Of a DNA stretch of 64,000 nucleotides, positions 34,955 to 43,824 are shown one piece after another. The stretch comes from Lelliottia sp. JS-SCA-14. GTDB taxonomy: Bacteria; Pseudomonadota; Gammaproteobacteria; Enterobacterales; Enterobacteriaceae. How positions within the stretch are numbered: the stretch's first letter is position 1; the number at the start of each line of letters is the position of its first letter. Below the pieces are notes generated by a model, which saw nothing but the letters and a program-made list of their open reading frames with translations, searched no databases and was not told the DNA's origin. The stretch spans positions 2,480,001 to 2,544,000 of the forward strand of contig NZ_CP141606.1 of NCBI RefSeq assembly GCF_035593345.1, read 5' to 3'. The translations under genes and the position numbers were made by a program.

Positions 34955-36177
34955 TCCGCATCGATGCGCCGCGTCTGTGGACCACGCTTTCGATGATGGC
35001 GCAAATCGGCGGCACGCCTGCGGGCGGCGTGACCCGTCTGGCCCTGAGCGAAGAAGACCGCATCGCGCGCAATCTGCTGCGCGACTGGGCGCAGGAGGCG
35101 GGATTGTCCTGTGACGTCGACAGCATGGGCAATATGTTTATTCGACGCGCCGGGAAAAACCGCGCCCTGCCGCCGGTAATGACCGGCTCGCATGTGGATT
35201 CCCAGCCGCTCGGCGGCAATTACGACGGGATCTACGGCGTGCTGGCCGGGCTGGAAGTCCTGCGCACCCTGAACGACAACAGCGTTGAAACTGAGCGCGA
35301 CATCGTGCTGGTGAACTGGACCAACGAAGAAGGCGCCCGCTTCGCCCCGGCGATGCTGGCCTCCGGCGTCTGGTCCGGGCAGTTTAGCGAGGAATACGCC
35401 CTCGCCCGTGCGGACAGCGCGGGTGTGACCGTCGGCGAATCGCTGGATTCGATCGGTTATCGCGGTACCCAGCCTGCCCGCGCGTTTCCGATCCACGCCT
35501 GCTACGAACTGCACATTGAGCAAGGCCCGATTCTGGAAGACGAAGCGATTGATATCGGTCTGGTGCGCGCCGCGATGGGCCAGCGCTGGTTTACCCTGAC
35601 GCTGGACGGCTTTGCCGCGCACGCAGGCACCACGCCGATGCACAGCCGCCGCGACGCGTTAACTGCGTTTGCCGAGCTGGCGCTGATGGTGGAAGAGATC
35701 GGCTATCAGCACAAACCGGACGGCCGCGCGACCATCGGCATGGCGCAGATCACGCCGAACTCGCGCAACGTCGTGCCGTCGCGCGTGGTGTGCAGCGTGG
35801 AGTTTCGTCATCCTCAAAGCGAGGTGCTGGAAGCAATGGAAGTGGCGCTGCGTGAAGCCGCTGAAGGGCTGGCGACGCGAGGAGTCACGGCAAACGTTGA
35901 GCGGATCTTCGACTACGCGCCGATCGCGTTCGATGAAGCCTGTCTGGCGCGCAGTGAAAAAGCGGTCGAAGCCCTCGGCTATTCGGCAAAACCGATGGTT
36001 TCCGGTGCCGGGCACGACACCTGCTATATCAGCAAAATCGCCCCGGCGAGCATGATCTTTATTCCCTGCGAAAAAGGCATCAGCCACAACGAAGCGGAAA
36101 AGATCCTGCCCGAGTGGTCAGAGAAAGGGGCGAACGTGTTGCTGCACAGTGTGTTGAGCGCAGCACTCGAAAAATAA
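34951..36177 (+). CDS. N-carbamoyl-L-amino acid hydrolase / Zn-dependent amidase (M20, HyuC/AtcC type)
   Basis: A 408-residue M20 metallohydrolase of the carbamoylase/ureidoglycolate class. TGSHVDSQPLGGNYDGIYGVLAGLEVL has the first metal histidine and the bridging aspartate. WTNEEGARFAPAMLASGVW has the catalytic/metal glutamates. YELHIEQGPILE and SGAGHDTCYISKIAP supply later histidines. Beside an ATC-hydrolase-like gene it would cleave N-carbamoyl-L-cysteine to cysteine, CO2 and ammonia; other N-carbamoyl amino acids are possible. It overlaps the ATC gene by 4 bp and ends the operon. Confidence 0.85.
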   Translation: MIRIDAPRLWTTLSMMAQIGGTPAGGVTRLALSEEDRIARNLLRDWAQEAGLSCDVDSMGNMFIRRAGKNRALPPVMTGSHVDSQPLGGNYDGIYGVLAGLEVLRTLNDNSVETERDIVLVNWTNEEGARFAPAMLASGVWSGQFSEEYALARADSAGVTVGESLDSIGYRGTQPARAFPIHACYELHIEQGPILEDEAIDIGLVRAAMGQRWFTLTLDGFAAHAGTTPMHSRRDALTAFAELALMVEEIGYQHKPDGRATIGMAQITPNSRNVVPSRVVCSVEFRHPQSEVLEAMEVALREAAEGLATRGVTANVERIFDYAPIAFDEACLARSEKAVEALGYSAKPMVSGAGHDTCYISKIAPASMIFIPCEKGISHNEAEKILPEWSEKGANVLLHSVLSAALEK

Positions 36178-36196
36178 GCCGGGTGGGGTGTGATTT

Positions 36197-36229
36197 GTAG
36201 GCCTGGTAAGCGCAGCGCCACCAGGCTTT
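36197..36229. repeat. Single REP-like element between convergent genes
   Basis: GTAGGCCTGGTAAGCGCAGC leads into a hairpin, with GCCTGGT (36201-36207) pairing with ACCAGGC (36220-36226), the usual REP design. It lies between the ends of the carbamoylase and smvA and may terminate or stabilise both transcripts. Confidence 0.7.
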
Positions 36230-36232
36230 CTG

Positions 36233-37720
36233 TTACCTCTGCTCCACCTTCGCCAGGCTAAACCAAATCCCGGTCGCCAGTATCAGCAGCATGGCACCCG
36301 CGCTACCGAGCGCGACGCTGTGCGAGGTGATAAACGCGGTTTTGGCGGCCTCGATAGTGGCTTCGGCCAGCATCGGCGAGAGATCCTGCGCGACCTTCAC
36401 CGCTTCACCGATGGACGACGCGGCTTTTTCAGCCAGGGAACCGCTCAACTCTTGCGGCAGCTCGATAGACGCCGAGAAGCTGCGGGTGAGCAGCAGACCG
36501 AAAATCGCGATCCCAAGACCCGCGCCTAATTCGTAGGACATGGTTTCGATCGCACCTGCTGCGGCCGCTTTTTCCTTCGGTGCCGCCGCCATGATCGCAG
36601 CAGTTGAGGCCAGCAGTGCGCTTGCGGCGCTGAACCCCAGCAGCACCATCAGGCTCCAGGCCTGCCACTGCTGGGTGCTGAAATCGAGCATCGACAGCCC
36701 AATAAAGCTCACCGCACTCAGTCCCATACCGCCCGCCGCGACCAGTCGCAGCCCGAGTTTACCTACCAGCACGCCCGCAATCGGCCCGCTAAATCCGCTG
36801 GCGACCATCAGCGGCAGCATAAACATGCCCGCCTCAAACGGCGTAAAGCCGTGGACAAACTGCAGCTCCTGGGCCATCAGCAGTTCAAAGCCCACCAGGG
36901 CGATCATCGCGGTCATCGCCATCACCACGCCGCTCAAAATAATGCGGTGGCAGAACAGGCGCATGTCGATCATCGGCTTGCTGGCCCGCAGCTGGATGCG
37001 CACGAAGATAAACAGCATCAACGCGCCGGTCAGGAGGGTTCCCGTCACAATCGCCGGAGAAAGCGTGCCTTTGAGAGCGGTTTTAGCGCTGTAGACCAGC
37101 AGCAAAATCGCCACGATCAGCATCAGGGCATGAGAGATATTGAGCGTCTGCTCCGGGCGTCCCTGCTGTTTCGGTACAAAGTGCGCCGCCAGGGCGACCA
37201 CCACCACCACGATCGGGACGTTGATCAAAAACACCGATCCCCAGTAGAAGTGCTCCAGCAGCAGGCCACCGACCAGCGGACCAAATGCCGCCCCGCCGGA
37301 ACCGACCGCGGCCCAGACGCCTAACGCGATATTGCGGTGACGCGCCTCGACAAACAGGGTGCGAATACCCGCCAGGGTCGCCGGGATAATCATCGCCGCG
37401 CCAATCGCCAGCGTCGCACGGGCGGCAATCAGCCAGGCGGCGGACGGGGCAAACGCCGCGGCCAGGGACGACAGGCCGAACAGCACGCTGCCGAGCATCA
37501 GCAGCTTTTTAAAGCCAATGCGATCCCCAAGCGCGCCCATCGGCAGCACCATGCCCGCCATCACCAGCGAATAAATATCAATAATCCACAGCAATTCGTT
37601 ACCGCTGGCCCCGAGCGTCATACTCAGCGTCGGCGCGGCGACATGCAGTACCGTTGCGTCAATCGCGACCGGAATATAGACCAGCACGATAATCACTAAC
37701 GCTAACCACCTTTGAAACAT
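36233..37720 (-). CDS. smvA: MFS multidrug efflux pump SmvA (14-helix DHA2 family)
   Basis: A 495-residue transporter. LALVIIVLVYIPVAIDATVLHVAAPTL opens helix 1, GALGDRIGFKKLLMLGSV is the MFS signature loop, and about fourteen helices follow with GSVFLINVPIVVVVVALAAHFVP in the middle. Sequence and position next to a TetR gene and narU match SmvA, which in Salmonella and Klebsiella exports methyl viologen, acriflavine and cationic biocides. Divergent from smvR, with symmetric sites between the two. Confidence 0.88.
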   Translation of the reverse strand: MFQRWLALVIIVLVYIPVAIDATVLHVAAPTLSMTLGASGNELLWIIDIYSLVMAGMVLPMGALGDRIGFKKLLMLGSVLFGLSSLAAAFAPSAAWLIAARATLAIGAAMIIPATLAGIRTLFVEARHRNIALGVWAAVGSGGAAFGPLVGGLLLEHFYWGSVFLINVPIVVVVVALAAHFVPKQQGRPEQTLNISHALMLIVAILLLVYSAKTALKGTLSPAIVTGTLLTGALMLFIFVRIQLRASKPMIDMRLFCHRIILSGVVMAMTAMIALVGFELLMAQELQFVHGFTPFEAGMFMLPLMVASGFSGPIAGVLVGKLGLRLVAAGGMGLSAVSFIGLSMLDFSTQQWQAWSLMVLLGFSAASALLASTAAIMAAAPKEKAAAAGAIETMSYELGAGLGIAIFGLLLTRSFSASIELPQELSGSLAEKAASSIGEAVKVAQDLSPMLAEATIEAAKTAFITSHSVALGSAGAMLLILATGIWFSLAKVEQR

Positions 37721-37741
37721 AAATTTCCCTTTAAACTGAAT

Positions 37742-37806
37742 CTGGACACGTGTCCAGGATGCGATCCTACGGAAAGTTGAACGCGTGTCCAGCTTTTTGT
37801 TACACT
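37742..37806. promoter_or_regulatory. smvA-smvR divergent promoters and candidate SmvR operators
   Basis: CTGGACACGTGTCCAG (37742-37757) is a perfect 16-bp palindrome. TGAACGCGTGTCCA (37778-37791) repeats it with a degenerate left half. For smvR, TTGAAC (37777-37782) and TACACT (37801-37806) are 18 bp apart. For smvA on the minus strand, TGGACA (37791-37786) and TAGGAT (37769-37764) are 16 bp apart. The second site overlaps both -35 hexamers. Binding by SmvR is inferred. Confidence 0.6.
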
Positions 37807-37835
37807 CGTTTGGTCGCCATTGAGAGTGAGTTGAA

Positions 37836-38411
37836 ATGAGCTATTTGAGCAAGGACGAACGGCGGGAAGATATCCTGCAGGCCGCGATGCGCGTCGCGTT
37901 GAGCGAAGGGTTTAGCGCCATGACCGTGCGGCGCATTGCCGGCGAGGCCGGTATCGCTTCCGGACAGGTACATCACCACTTTGCCAGCGCTGGTGAGCTC
38001 AAATCCCTGGCCTTTGTGCGTCTGATTCGCGATCTGCTGGATGCCGAAATCGTCGGTGAAAACGCCGACTGGCGACAGCGCCTGCACGCCATGCTCGGCA
38101 GCGATGACGGCGCGTTCGAGCCCTACATCCGCCTGTGGCGGGAAGCGCAGATCCTCGCGAGTCGCGATCCGGAAATTAAAAGTGCCTATGTGGTGACGAT
38201 GGAAATGTGGCATCAGGAAACCGTCGCCATTATCCGCGCGGGCGCCGAGGCAAACGCCTTTACCCTCTCCGATCGCGCAGAGAATATCGCCTGGCGATTG
38301 ATTGGTTTAGTCTGCGGACTGGACGGTATCTATGTGTTAAATATGCCAGAAATGGATGACGCCGCCTTTAATAGCCATCTGGATAAATTAATTACCCTCG
38401 AATTGTTTTAA
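37836..38411 (+). CDS. smvR: TetR family repressor SmvR
   Basis: A 191-residue TetR protein. LSKDERREDILQAAMRVALSEGFSAMTVRRIAGEAGIASGQVHHHFASAGEL is the N-terminal helix-turn-helix with the YxYF-like VHHHF motif. The C-terminal ligand domain includes WHQETVAIIRAGAEANAF. Divergent position to smvA matches SmvR, which represses smvA and whose loss raises chlorhexidine tolerance in Klebsiella. A small stem (38410-38429) overlaps its stop. Confidence 0.85.
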   Translation: MSYLSKDERREDILQAAMRVALSEGFSAMTVRRIAGEAGIASGQVHHHFASAGELKSLAFVRLIRDLLDAEIVGENADWRQRLHAMLGSDDGAFEPYIRLWREAQILASRDPEIKSAYVVTMEMWHQETVAIIRAGAEANAFTLSDRAENIAWRLIGLVCGLDGIYVLNMPEMDDAAFNSHLDKLITLELF

Positions 38412-38462
38412 TACTCCTTTCTGAGTATTAAAAACCGCAATATTTTACAATTGGTAACACAT

Positions 38463-38510
38463 AAAGCGAATCATCTTTCCCCTGACAAACTCAGGGATTC
38501 GCTTTCTTAT
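38463..38510 (+). terminator. Candidate terminator between smvR and narU
   Basis: AAAGCGAATC (38463-38472) pairs exactly with GATTCGCTTT (38496-38505), and CCTG (38481-38484) with CAGG (38492-38495) inside it. The hairpin is followed by CTTATCTATCC, only weakly T-rich. Confidence 0.5.
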
Positions 38511-38622
38511 CTATCCTTTCAGAAGCATCTGAAAAATTCCAAAAATCTTAATCGCATAACGTCAGCCATCTGACTGTTTTCACTTCTCTTTTCTGTTTTT
38601 TACGGGTAAGTACGAGGGCGAT

Positions 38623-40014
38623 ATGTCACAACAAAGTGAGAAAAATAATCATTATCTTTTAAATAACTGGAAACCTGAAAACGCGGCATTTTGGGAAAAT
38701 AAAGGCAAACACATCGCGCGACGAAATCTGTGTATCTCGGTCGCTTGTCTGCTCCTCGCCTTCTGCGTCTGGATGTTATTTAGTGCTGTTGCGGTCAATC
38801 TTAATAAAGTCGGCTTTAATTTCACCACCGATCAGCTTTTCATGTTAACCGCATTACCTTCCCTCTCCGGCGCTATATTGCGCGTCCCCTATTCCTTTAT
38901 GGTGCCAATATTTGGCGGTCGTTACTGGACAATATTAAGCACCGTGATTTTGATTGTTCCCTGCGTGTGGCTCGGGATCGCCGTACAGAATAGCGCTACG
39001 CCGTACTGGGTCTTTATCACCATCGCCCTGCTGTGCGGATTTGCCGGGGCGAACTTCGCCTCCAGCATGGGTAATATCAGTTTCTTCTTCCCGAAAGCCA
39101 AACAGGGCAGCGCGCTGGGGATTAACGGCGGGCTGGGTAATCTGGGCGTCAGCGTGATGCAGATGGTAGCCCCGGCGGTGATTTTCCTGCCGATGTTCGC
39201 GTTTCTCGGCGTTCACGGCGTGCCGCAGGAGGACGGCTCTGTGCTGTCGCTGGCCAACGCCGCCTGGATCTGGGCGCCGCTGCTGCTGATTGCCACCCTC
39301 GCCGCCTTTTTCGGCATGAACGATATCGCCAGCTCGAAAGCCTCGATTGCCAGCCAGCTGCCGGTGCTGAAACAGCCGCACCTGTGGCTGCTGAGCCTGC
39401 TCTATCTGGCGACCTTCGGCTCCTTTATCGGCTTTTCCGCGGGCTTTGCGATGCTGGCGAAAACCCAGTTCCCGGATGTGAACATTCTCCATCTCGCCTT
39501 CTTCGGCCCGCTCATCGGCGCGCTGGCGCGTTCGGCGGGCGGCGTGGTGTCGGACAAACTCGGCGGCGTACGCGTCACGCTGGTGAACTTTATCCTGATG
39601 GCGGTCTTCAGCGCCCTGCTGTTCCTGACGCTCCCCGGCTCCGGCTCTGGCAACTTCACCGCCTTCTATCTGGTGTTTATGGGCCTGTTCCTCACTGCTG
39701 GGTTAGGCAGCGGCTCCACCTTCCAGATGATCGCTGTCATCTTCCGTCAGATCACTATCTACAACGTCAAACTGCGCGGCGGCAGCGAAGAGCAAGCCCA
39801 GCAGGAAGCGGTGTCGGACACCGCGGCGGCGCTCGGGTTTATCTCCGCCATCGGCGCGGTCGGCGGCTTCTTCATTCCTAAAGCATTCGGTACCTCGCTG
39901 GCAATGACCGGTTCGCCCGTCGGCGCGATGAAAGTCTTCCTCGTGTTTTATATCGTCTGCGTGTTCGTCACCTGGCTGGTCTATGGCCGCCGACAGAAAC
40001 ACGTCAAATCATAA
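38623..40014 (+). CDS. narU: Nitrate/nitrite transporter NarU
   Basis: A 463-residue MFS nitrate/nitrite porter almost collinear with E. coli NarU. Starting near YLLNNWKPENAAFWENKGKHIARRNL, it has the two nitrate signature motifs GFAGANFASSMGNISFFFPKAKQGSALGINGGLGNLG and FLTAGLGSGSTFQMIAVIFR, and substrate arginines in helices 2 and 8 (ILRVPYSF, GALARSAGG). Twelve helices. First gene of narUZYWV, the second nitrate reductase locus, which in E. coli is largely RpoS- rather than FNR-controlled. Confidence 0.95.
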   Translation: MSQQSEKNNHYLLNNWKPENAAFWENKGKHIARRNLCISVACLLLAFCVWMLFSAVAVNLNKVGFNFTTDQLFMLTALPSLSGAILRVPYSFMVPIFGGRYWTILSTVILIVPCVWLGIAVQNSATPYWVFITIALLCGFAGANFASSMGNISFFFPKAKQGSALGINGGLGNLGVSVMQMVAPAVIFLPMFAFLGVHGVPQEDGSVLSLANAAWIWAPLLLIATLAAFFGMNDIASSKASIASQLPVLKQPHLWLLSLLYLATFGSFIGFSAGFAMLAKTQFPDVNILHLAFFGPLIGALARSAGGVVSDKLGGVRVTLVNFILMAVFSALLFLTLPGSGSGNFTAFYLVFMGLFLTAGLGSGSTFQMIAVIFRQITIYNVKLRGGSEEQAQQEAVSDTAAALGFISAIGAVGGFFIPKAFGTSLAMTGSPVGAMKVFLVFYIVCVFVTWLVYGRRQKHVKS

Positions 40015-40083
40015 CAATTCAGATCGACACATTTGTGAGCAGTGTAACCACGGGGTGGGCGTCGCCCCGTCAGGAGAAACGTC

Positions 40084-43000
40084 ATGAGTAAATTGTTGGA
40101 TCGCTTTCGGTATTTCAAACAAAAAGGCGAGACCTTCGCCGACGGCCACGGTCAGGTGATGCACACCAACCGCGACTGGGAAGACAGCTATCGCCAGCGC
40201 TGGCAGTTCGACAAAATAGTGCGATCCACCCACGGGGTGAACTGTACCGGCTCCTGCAGCTGGAAGATTTACGTCAAAAACGGCCTGGTGACCTGGGAAA
40301 CGCAGCAAACCGACTACCCCCGCACCCGCCCCGACTTACCCAACCATGAACCGCGCGGCTGTCCGCGCGGGGCGAGTTACTCCTGGTATCTCTACAGCGC
40401 TAACCGCCTGAAATACCCGCTGGTGCGCCGGAAACTGATCGAGCTGTGGCGCGAAGCGCTGGGCCAGCACAGCGACCCGGTGCTGGCGTGGAACGCCATC
40501 ATGAGCGATCCGCAGAAGACCAGCAGCTACAAAAAAGCGCGCGGCCACGGCGGATTTATTCGCTCGAACTGGAAAGAGCTTAACCAGCTGATCGCCGCCG
40601 CTAACGTCTGGACGATTAAACATTACGGCCCGGATCGCGTCGCCGGATTCTCGCCGATCCCCGCGATGTCGATGGTCTCTTACGCCGCCGGGACGCGATA
40701 TCTCTCGCTGCTCGGCGGGACCTGTCTGAGTTTCTACGACTGGTACTGCGACCTGCCGCCTGCCTCGCCGATGACCTGGGGCGAGCAGACCGACGTCCCC
40801 GAATCCGCCGACTGGTACAACTCCAGCTACATCATCGCCTGGGGCTCGAACGTGCCGCAGACGCGCACCCCGGACGCCCATTTCTTCACCGAAGTGCGCT
40901 ACAAAGGCACCAAAACCATCGCTATCACCCCGGACTTCTCGGAAGTTGCCAAGCTGAGCGATCAGTGGCTGGCCCCGAAACAAGGCACCGATAGCGCCCT
41001 GGCCATGGCGATGGGCCACGTGATCCTCCGGGAATTCCATCTCGATAACCCCAGCGACTACTTCCTCAACTACTGCCGCCGCTATACCGACATGCCGATG
41101 CTGGTGATGCTCGATGCGCGTGACGACGGGAGTCTGGTGCCGGGACGGATGCTGCGCGCCTCGGATCTGGCCGAAGGTCTGGGCGAGGAGAACAATCCTG
41201 AATGGAAAACCGTGGCCTTTGATATTGCCGGAGGGCTGGTCGCGCCGAACGGTTCGATTGGTTTCCGCTGGGGCGAAAAAGGCAAATGGAACCTCGAAGC
41301 GCTGGCAGCAGGCCAGGAAACCGAGCTGACGCTCTCGCTGCTGATTACTCACGACAATATTGCGAACGTGGCCTTCCCCTACTTTGGCGGCAACGAAAAC
41401 CCGCATTTTCGCAGCGTGAAACAGGACCCGGTGCTGATCCGCAAAGTGCCGTCGAAAACCCTGACGCTGGCCGATGGCCGTCAGCAGCAGGTCGCCAGCG
41501 TCTACGATCTGATTCTGGCAAACTACGGCTTAGATCGTGGCCTGGAAGATGCCAACGCCGTCGGGGATTACAGCGAAATCAAAGCCTACTCCCCGGCCTG
41601 GGGCGAGCAGATCACCGGCGTGCCGCGTCGTCATATCGAGCAGATCGCCCGTGAATTCGCCGATACCGCTCACAAAACCCACGGTCGCTCGATGATCATC
41701 CTCGGCGCGGGGGTGAACCACTGGTATCACATGGACATGAACTACCGCGGGATGATCAATATGCTGGTCTTCTGCGGCTGTGTCGGCAAGAGCGGCGGCG
41801 GCTGGTCGCACTATGTCGGCCAGGAGAAGCTGCGCCCGCAAACCGGCTGGCTGCCGCTGGCGTTTGCCCTCGACTGGAACCGCCCGCCGCGCCAGATGAA
41901 CAGCACCTCGTTCTTCTACAACCACGCCAGCCAGTGGCGCTACGAAAAACTCACCGCCCAGGAGTTGCTCTCCCCGCTGGCGGATCCGTCGAAATTCACC
42001 GGGCACCTGATCGACTTTAACGTGCGCGCCGAGCGGATGGGCTGGCTGCCGTCCGCCCCGCAGCTGTCGCTCAACCCGCTGCACATCAAAGCGCGCGCCG
42101 ATGCCGCCGGAATGTCCCCGCAGGAGTACACGGTTCAGGCGCTCAAATCGGGCGATCTGCGCTTTGCCTGTGAGCAGCCGGACAACGGCAAAAACCACCC
42201 GCGCAATCTGTTCGTCTGGCGCTCGAACCTGCTCGGCTCCTCCGGGAAAGGCCACGAGTACATGCTCAAATACCTGCTCGGCACCGAGAGCGGCATTCAG
42301 GGGGACGATCTCGGCTCGACCGACGACGTCAAACCGGAAGAGGTGGAGTGGCAAACCGCCGCCATCGAAGGGAAGCTCGACCTGCTGGTGACTCTCGATT
42401 TCCGCATGTCCAGCACCTGTCTGTTCTCGGACATCGTCCTGCCGACCGCCACCTGGTACGAGAAAGACGACATGAATACCTCGGATATGCATCCGTTTAT
42501 TCATCCGCTCTCGGCCGCCGTGGATCCGGCTTGGGAGTCCCGCAGCGACTGGGATATCTACAAGGGCATCGCCAAAGTGTTTTCCGAAGTCTGCGTCGGC
42601 CATCTGGGTACGGAAACGGACGTGGTGTTGCAGCCGTTGCAGCACGACTCCCCGGCAGAGCTGTCGCAGCCCTTTGATATTCAGGACTGGCGCAAAGGCG
42701 AATGCGATCTGATTCCCGGTAAAACCGCGCCAAACATCGCCGTCATCGAACGTAATTATCCGGAAACGTACGAGCGCTTTACCTCCCTCGGGCCGCTGAT
42801 GGACAAGCTCGGCAACGGCGGGAAAGGCATTTCGTGGAACACCCAGGACGAAGTCGATTTCCTCGGCAAGCTGAATTACGTCAAGCTCGACGGCCCGTGC
42901 AAAGGGCGTCCGCTGATTGATACGGCGATTGACGCATCGGAGGTGATCCTGTCCCTTGCCCCGGAAACCAACGGCCACGTGGCGGTCAAAGCCTGGAAAG

Positions 43001-43824
43001 CCCTCGCCGAATTTACCGGCCGCGACCATACCCATCTGGCGATCAACAAAGAAGACGAGAAGATTCGTTTTCGCGATATCCAGGCCCAGCCGCGCAAAAT
43101 CATCTCCAGCCCGACCTGGTCCGGCATCGAAAGCGAGCATGTTTCCTATAACGCCGGCTACACCAACGTCCACGAGCTGATCCCGTGGCGCACCCTGTCG
43201 GGCCGTCAGCAGCTGTATCAGGATCACCAGTGGATGCGCGCCTTTGGCGAAAGCCTGGTGGCCTATCGTCCGCCGATCGACACCCGCAGCGTGACCCACA
43301 TGCGCGAAATCCCGCCGAACGGTTTCCCGGAAAAAGCGCTGAATTTCCTCACGCCGCACCAGAAATGGGGCATTCACTCCACCTACAGCGAAAACCTGCT
43401 GATGCAGACCCTGTCGCGCGGCGGCCCGATCGTGTGGATCAGCGAAACGGATGCCCGCGAGTTAGGCATTGAAGATAACGACTGGATCGAAGCCTTCAAC
43501 GCCAACGGCGCTCTCACCGCTCGCGCGGTCGTCAGCCAGCGCGTGCCGCCGGGCATGACCATGATGTATCACGCTCAGGAGCGCATTCTGAACATACCGG
43601 GCTCGGAAGTGACCGGACGACGCGGCGGTATCCACAACTCCGTCACCCGCGTCTGCCCGAAACCGACGCACATGATTGGCGGCTACGCACAGTTAGCTTA
43701 CGGCTTTAACTACTACGGCACCGTCGGTTCGAACCGCGACGAATTCATCATGATCCGCAAGATGAAAAACATTAACTGGCTGGATGGCGAAGGTCGGGAT
43801 CAGGTACAGGAGGCGAAAAAATGA
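40084..43824 (+). CDS. narZ: Nitrate reductase Z, alpha (molybdenum) subunit
   Basis: A 1246-residue NarG/NarZ-type enzyme. STHGVNCTGSCSWKIY contains His50, Cys54 and Cys58, and with Cys93 in EPRGCPRGASY these are the FS0 [4Fe-4S] ligands. Further on are molybdopterin regions such as GGTCLSFYDWYCDLPPASPMTWGEQTD. It reduces nitrate to nitrite at the cytoplasmic face of the membrane. I call it narZ rather than narG because of the narU neighbour and the lack of narXL. It overlaps narY by 4 bp. Confidence 0.96.
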   Translation: MSKLLDRFRYFKQKGETFADGHGQVMHTNRDWEDSYRQRWQFDKIVRSTHGVNCTGSCSWKIYVKNGLVTWETQQTDYPRTRPDLPNHEPRGCPRGASYSWYLYSANRLKYPLVRRKLIELWREALGQHSDPVLAWNAIMSDPQKTSSYKKARGHGGFIRSNWKELNQLIAAANVWTIKHYGPDRVAGFSPIPAMSMVSYAAGTRYLSLLGGTCLSFYDWYCDLPPASPMTWGEQTDVPESADWYNSSYIIAWGSNVPQTRTPDAHFFTEVRYKGTKTIAITPDFSEVAKLSDQWLAPKQGTDSALAMAMGHVILREFHLDNPSDYFLNYCRRYTDMPMLVMLDARDDGSLVPGRMLRASDLAEGLGEENNPEWKTVAFDIAGGLVAPNGSIGFRWGEKGKWNLEALAAGQETELTLSLLITHDNIANVAFPYFGGNENPHFRSVKQDPVLIRKVPSKTLTLADGRQQQVASVYDLILANYGLDRGLEDANAVGDYSEIKAYSPAWGEQITGVPRRHIEQIAREFADTAHKTHGRSMIILGAGVNHWYHMDMNYRGMINMLVFCGCVGKSGGGWSHYVGQEKLRPQTGWLPLAFALDWNRPPRQMNSTSFFYNHASQWRYEKLTAQELLSPLADPSKFTGHLIDFNVRAERMGWLPSAPQLSLNPLHIKARADAAGMSPQEYTVQALKSGDLRFACEQPDNGKNHPRNLFVWRSNLLGSSGKGHEYMLKYLLGTESGIQGDDLGSTDDVKPEEVEWQTAAIEGKLDLLVTLDFRMSSTCLFSDIVLPTATWYEKDDMNTSDMHPFIHPLSAAVDPAWESRSDWDIYKGIAKVFSEVCVGHLGTETDVVLQPLQHDSPAELSQPFDIQDWRKGECDLIPGKTAPNIAVIERNYPETYERFTSLGPLMDKLGNGGKGISWNTQDEVDFLGKLNYVKLDGPCKGRPLIDTAIDASEVILSLAPETNGHVAVKAWKALAEFTGRDHTHLAINKEDEKIRFRDIQAQPRKIISSPTWSGIESEHVSYNAGYTNVHELIPWRTLSGRQQLYQDHQWMRAFGESLVAYRPPIDTRSVTHMREIPPNGFPEKALNFLTPHQKWGIHSTYSENLLMQTLSRGGPIVWISETDARELGIEDNDWIEAFNANGALTARAVVSQRVPPGMTMMYHAQERILNIPGSEVTGRRGGIHNSVTRVCPKPTHMIGGYAQLAYGFNYYGTVGSNRDEFIMIRKMKNINWLDGEGRDQVQEAKK

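Noticed and set aside
41530..43377. 615-codon open frame antisense to narZ
   Set aside because: It is the mirror of a well-supported nar gene in GC-rich DNA. It has no recognisable domain and a composition (Arg/His/Gly-rich) typical of antisense shadows.
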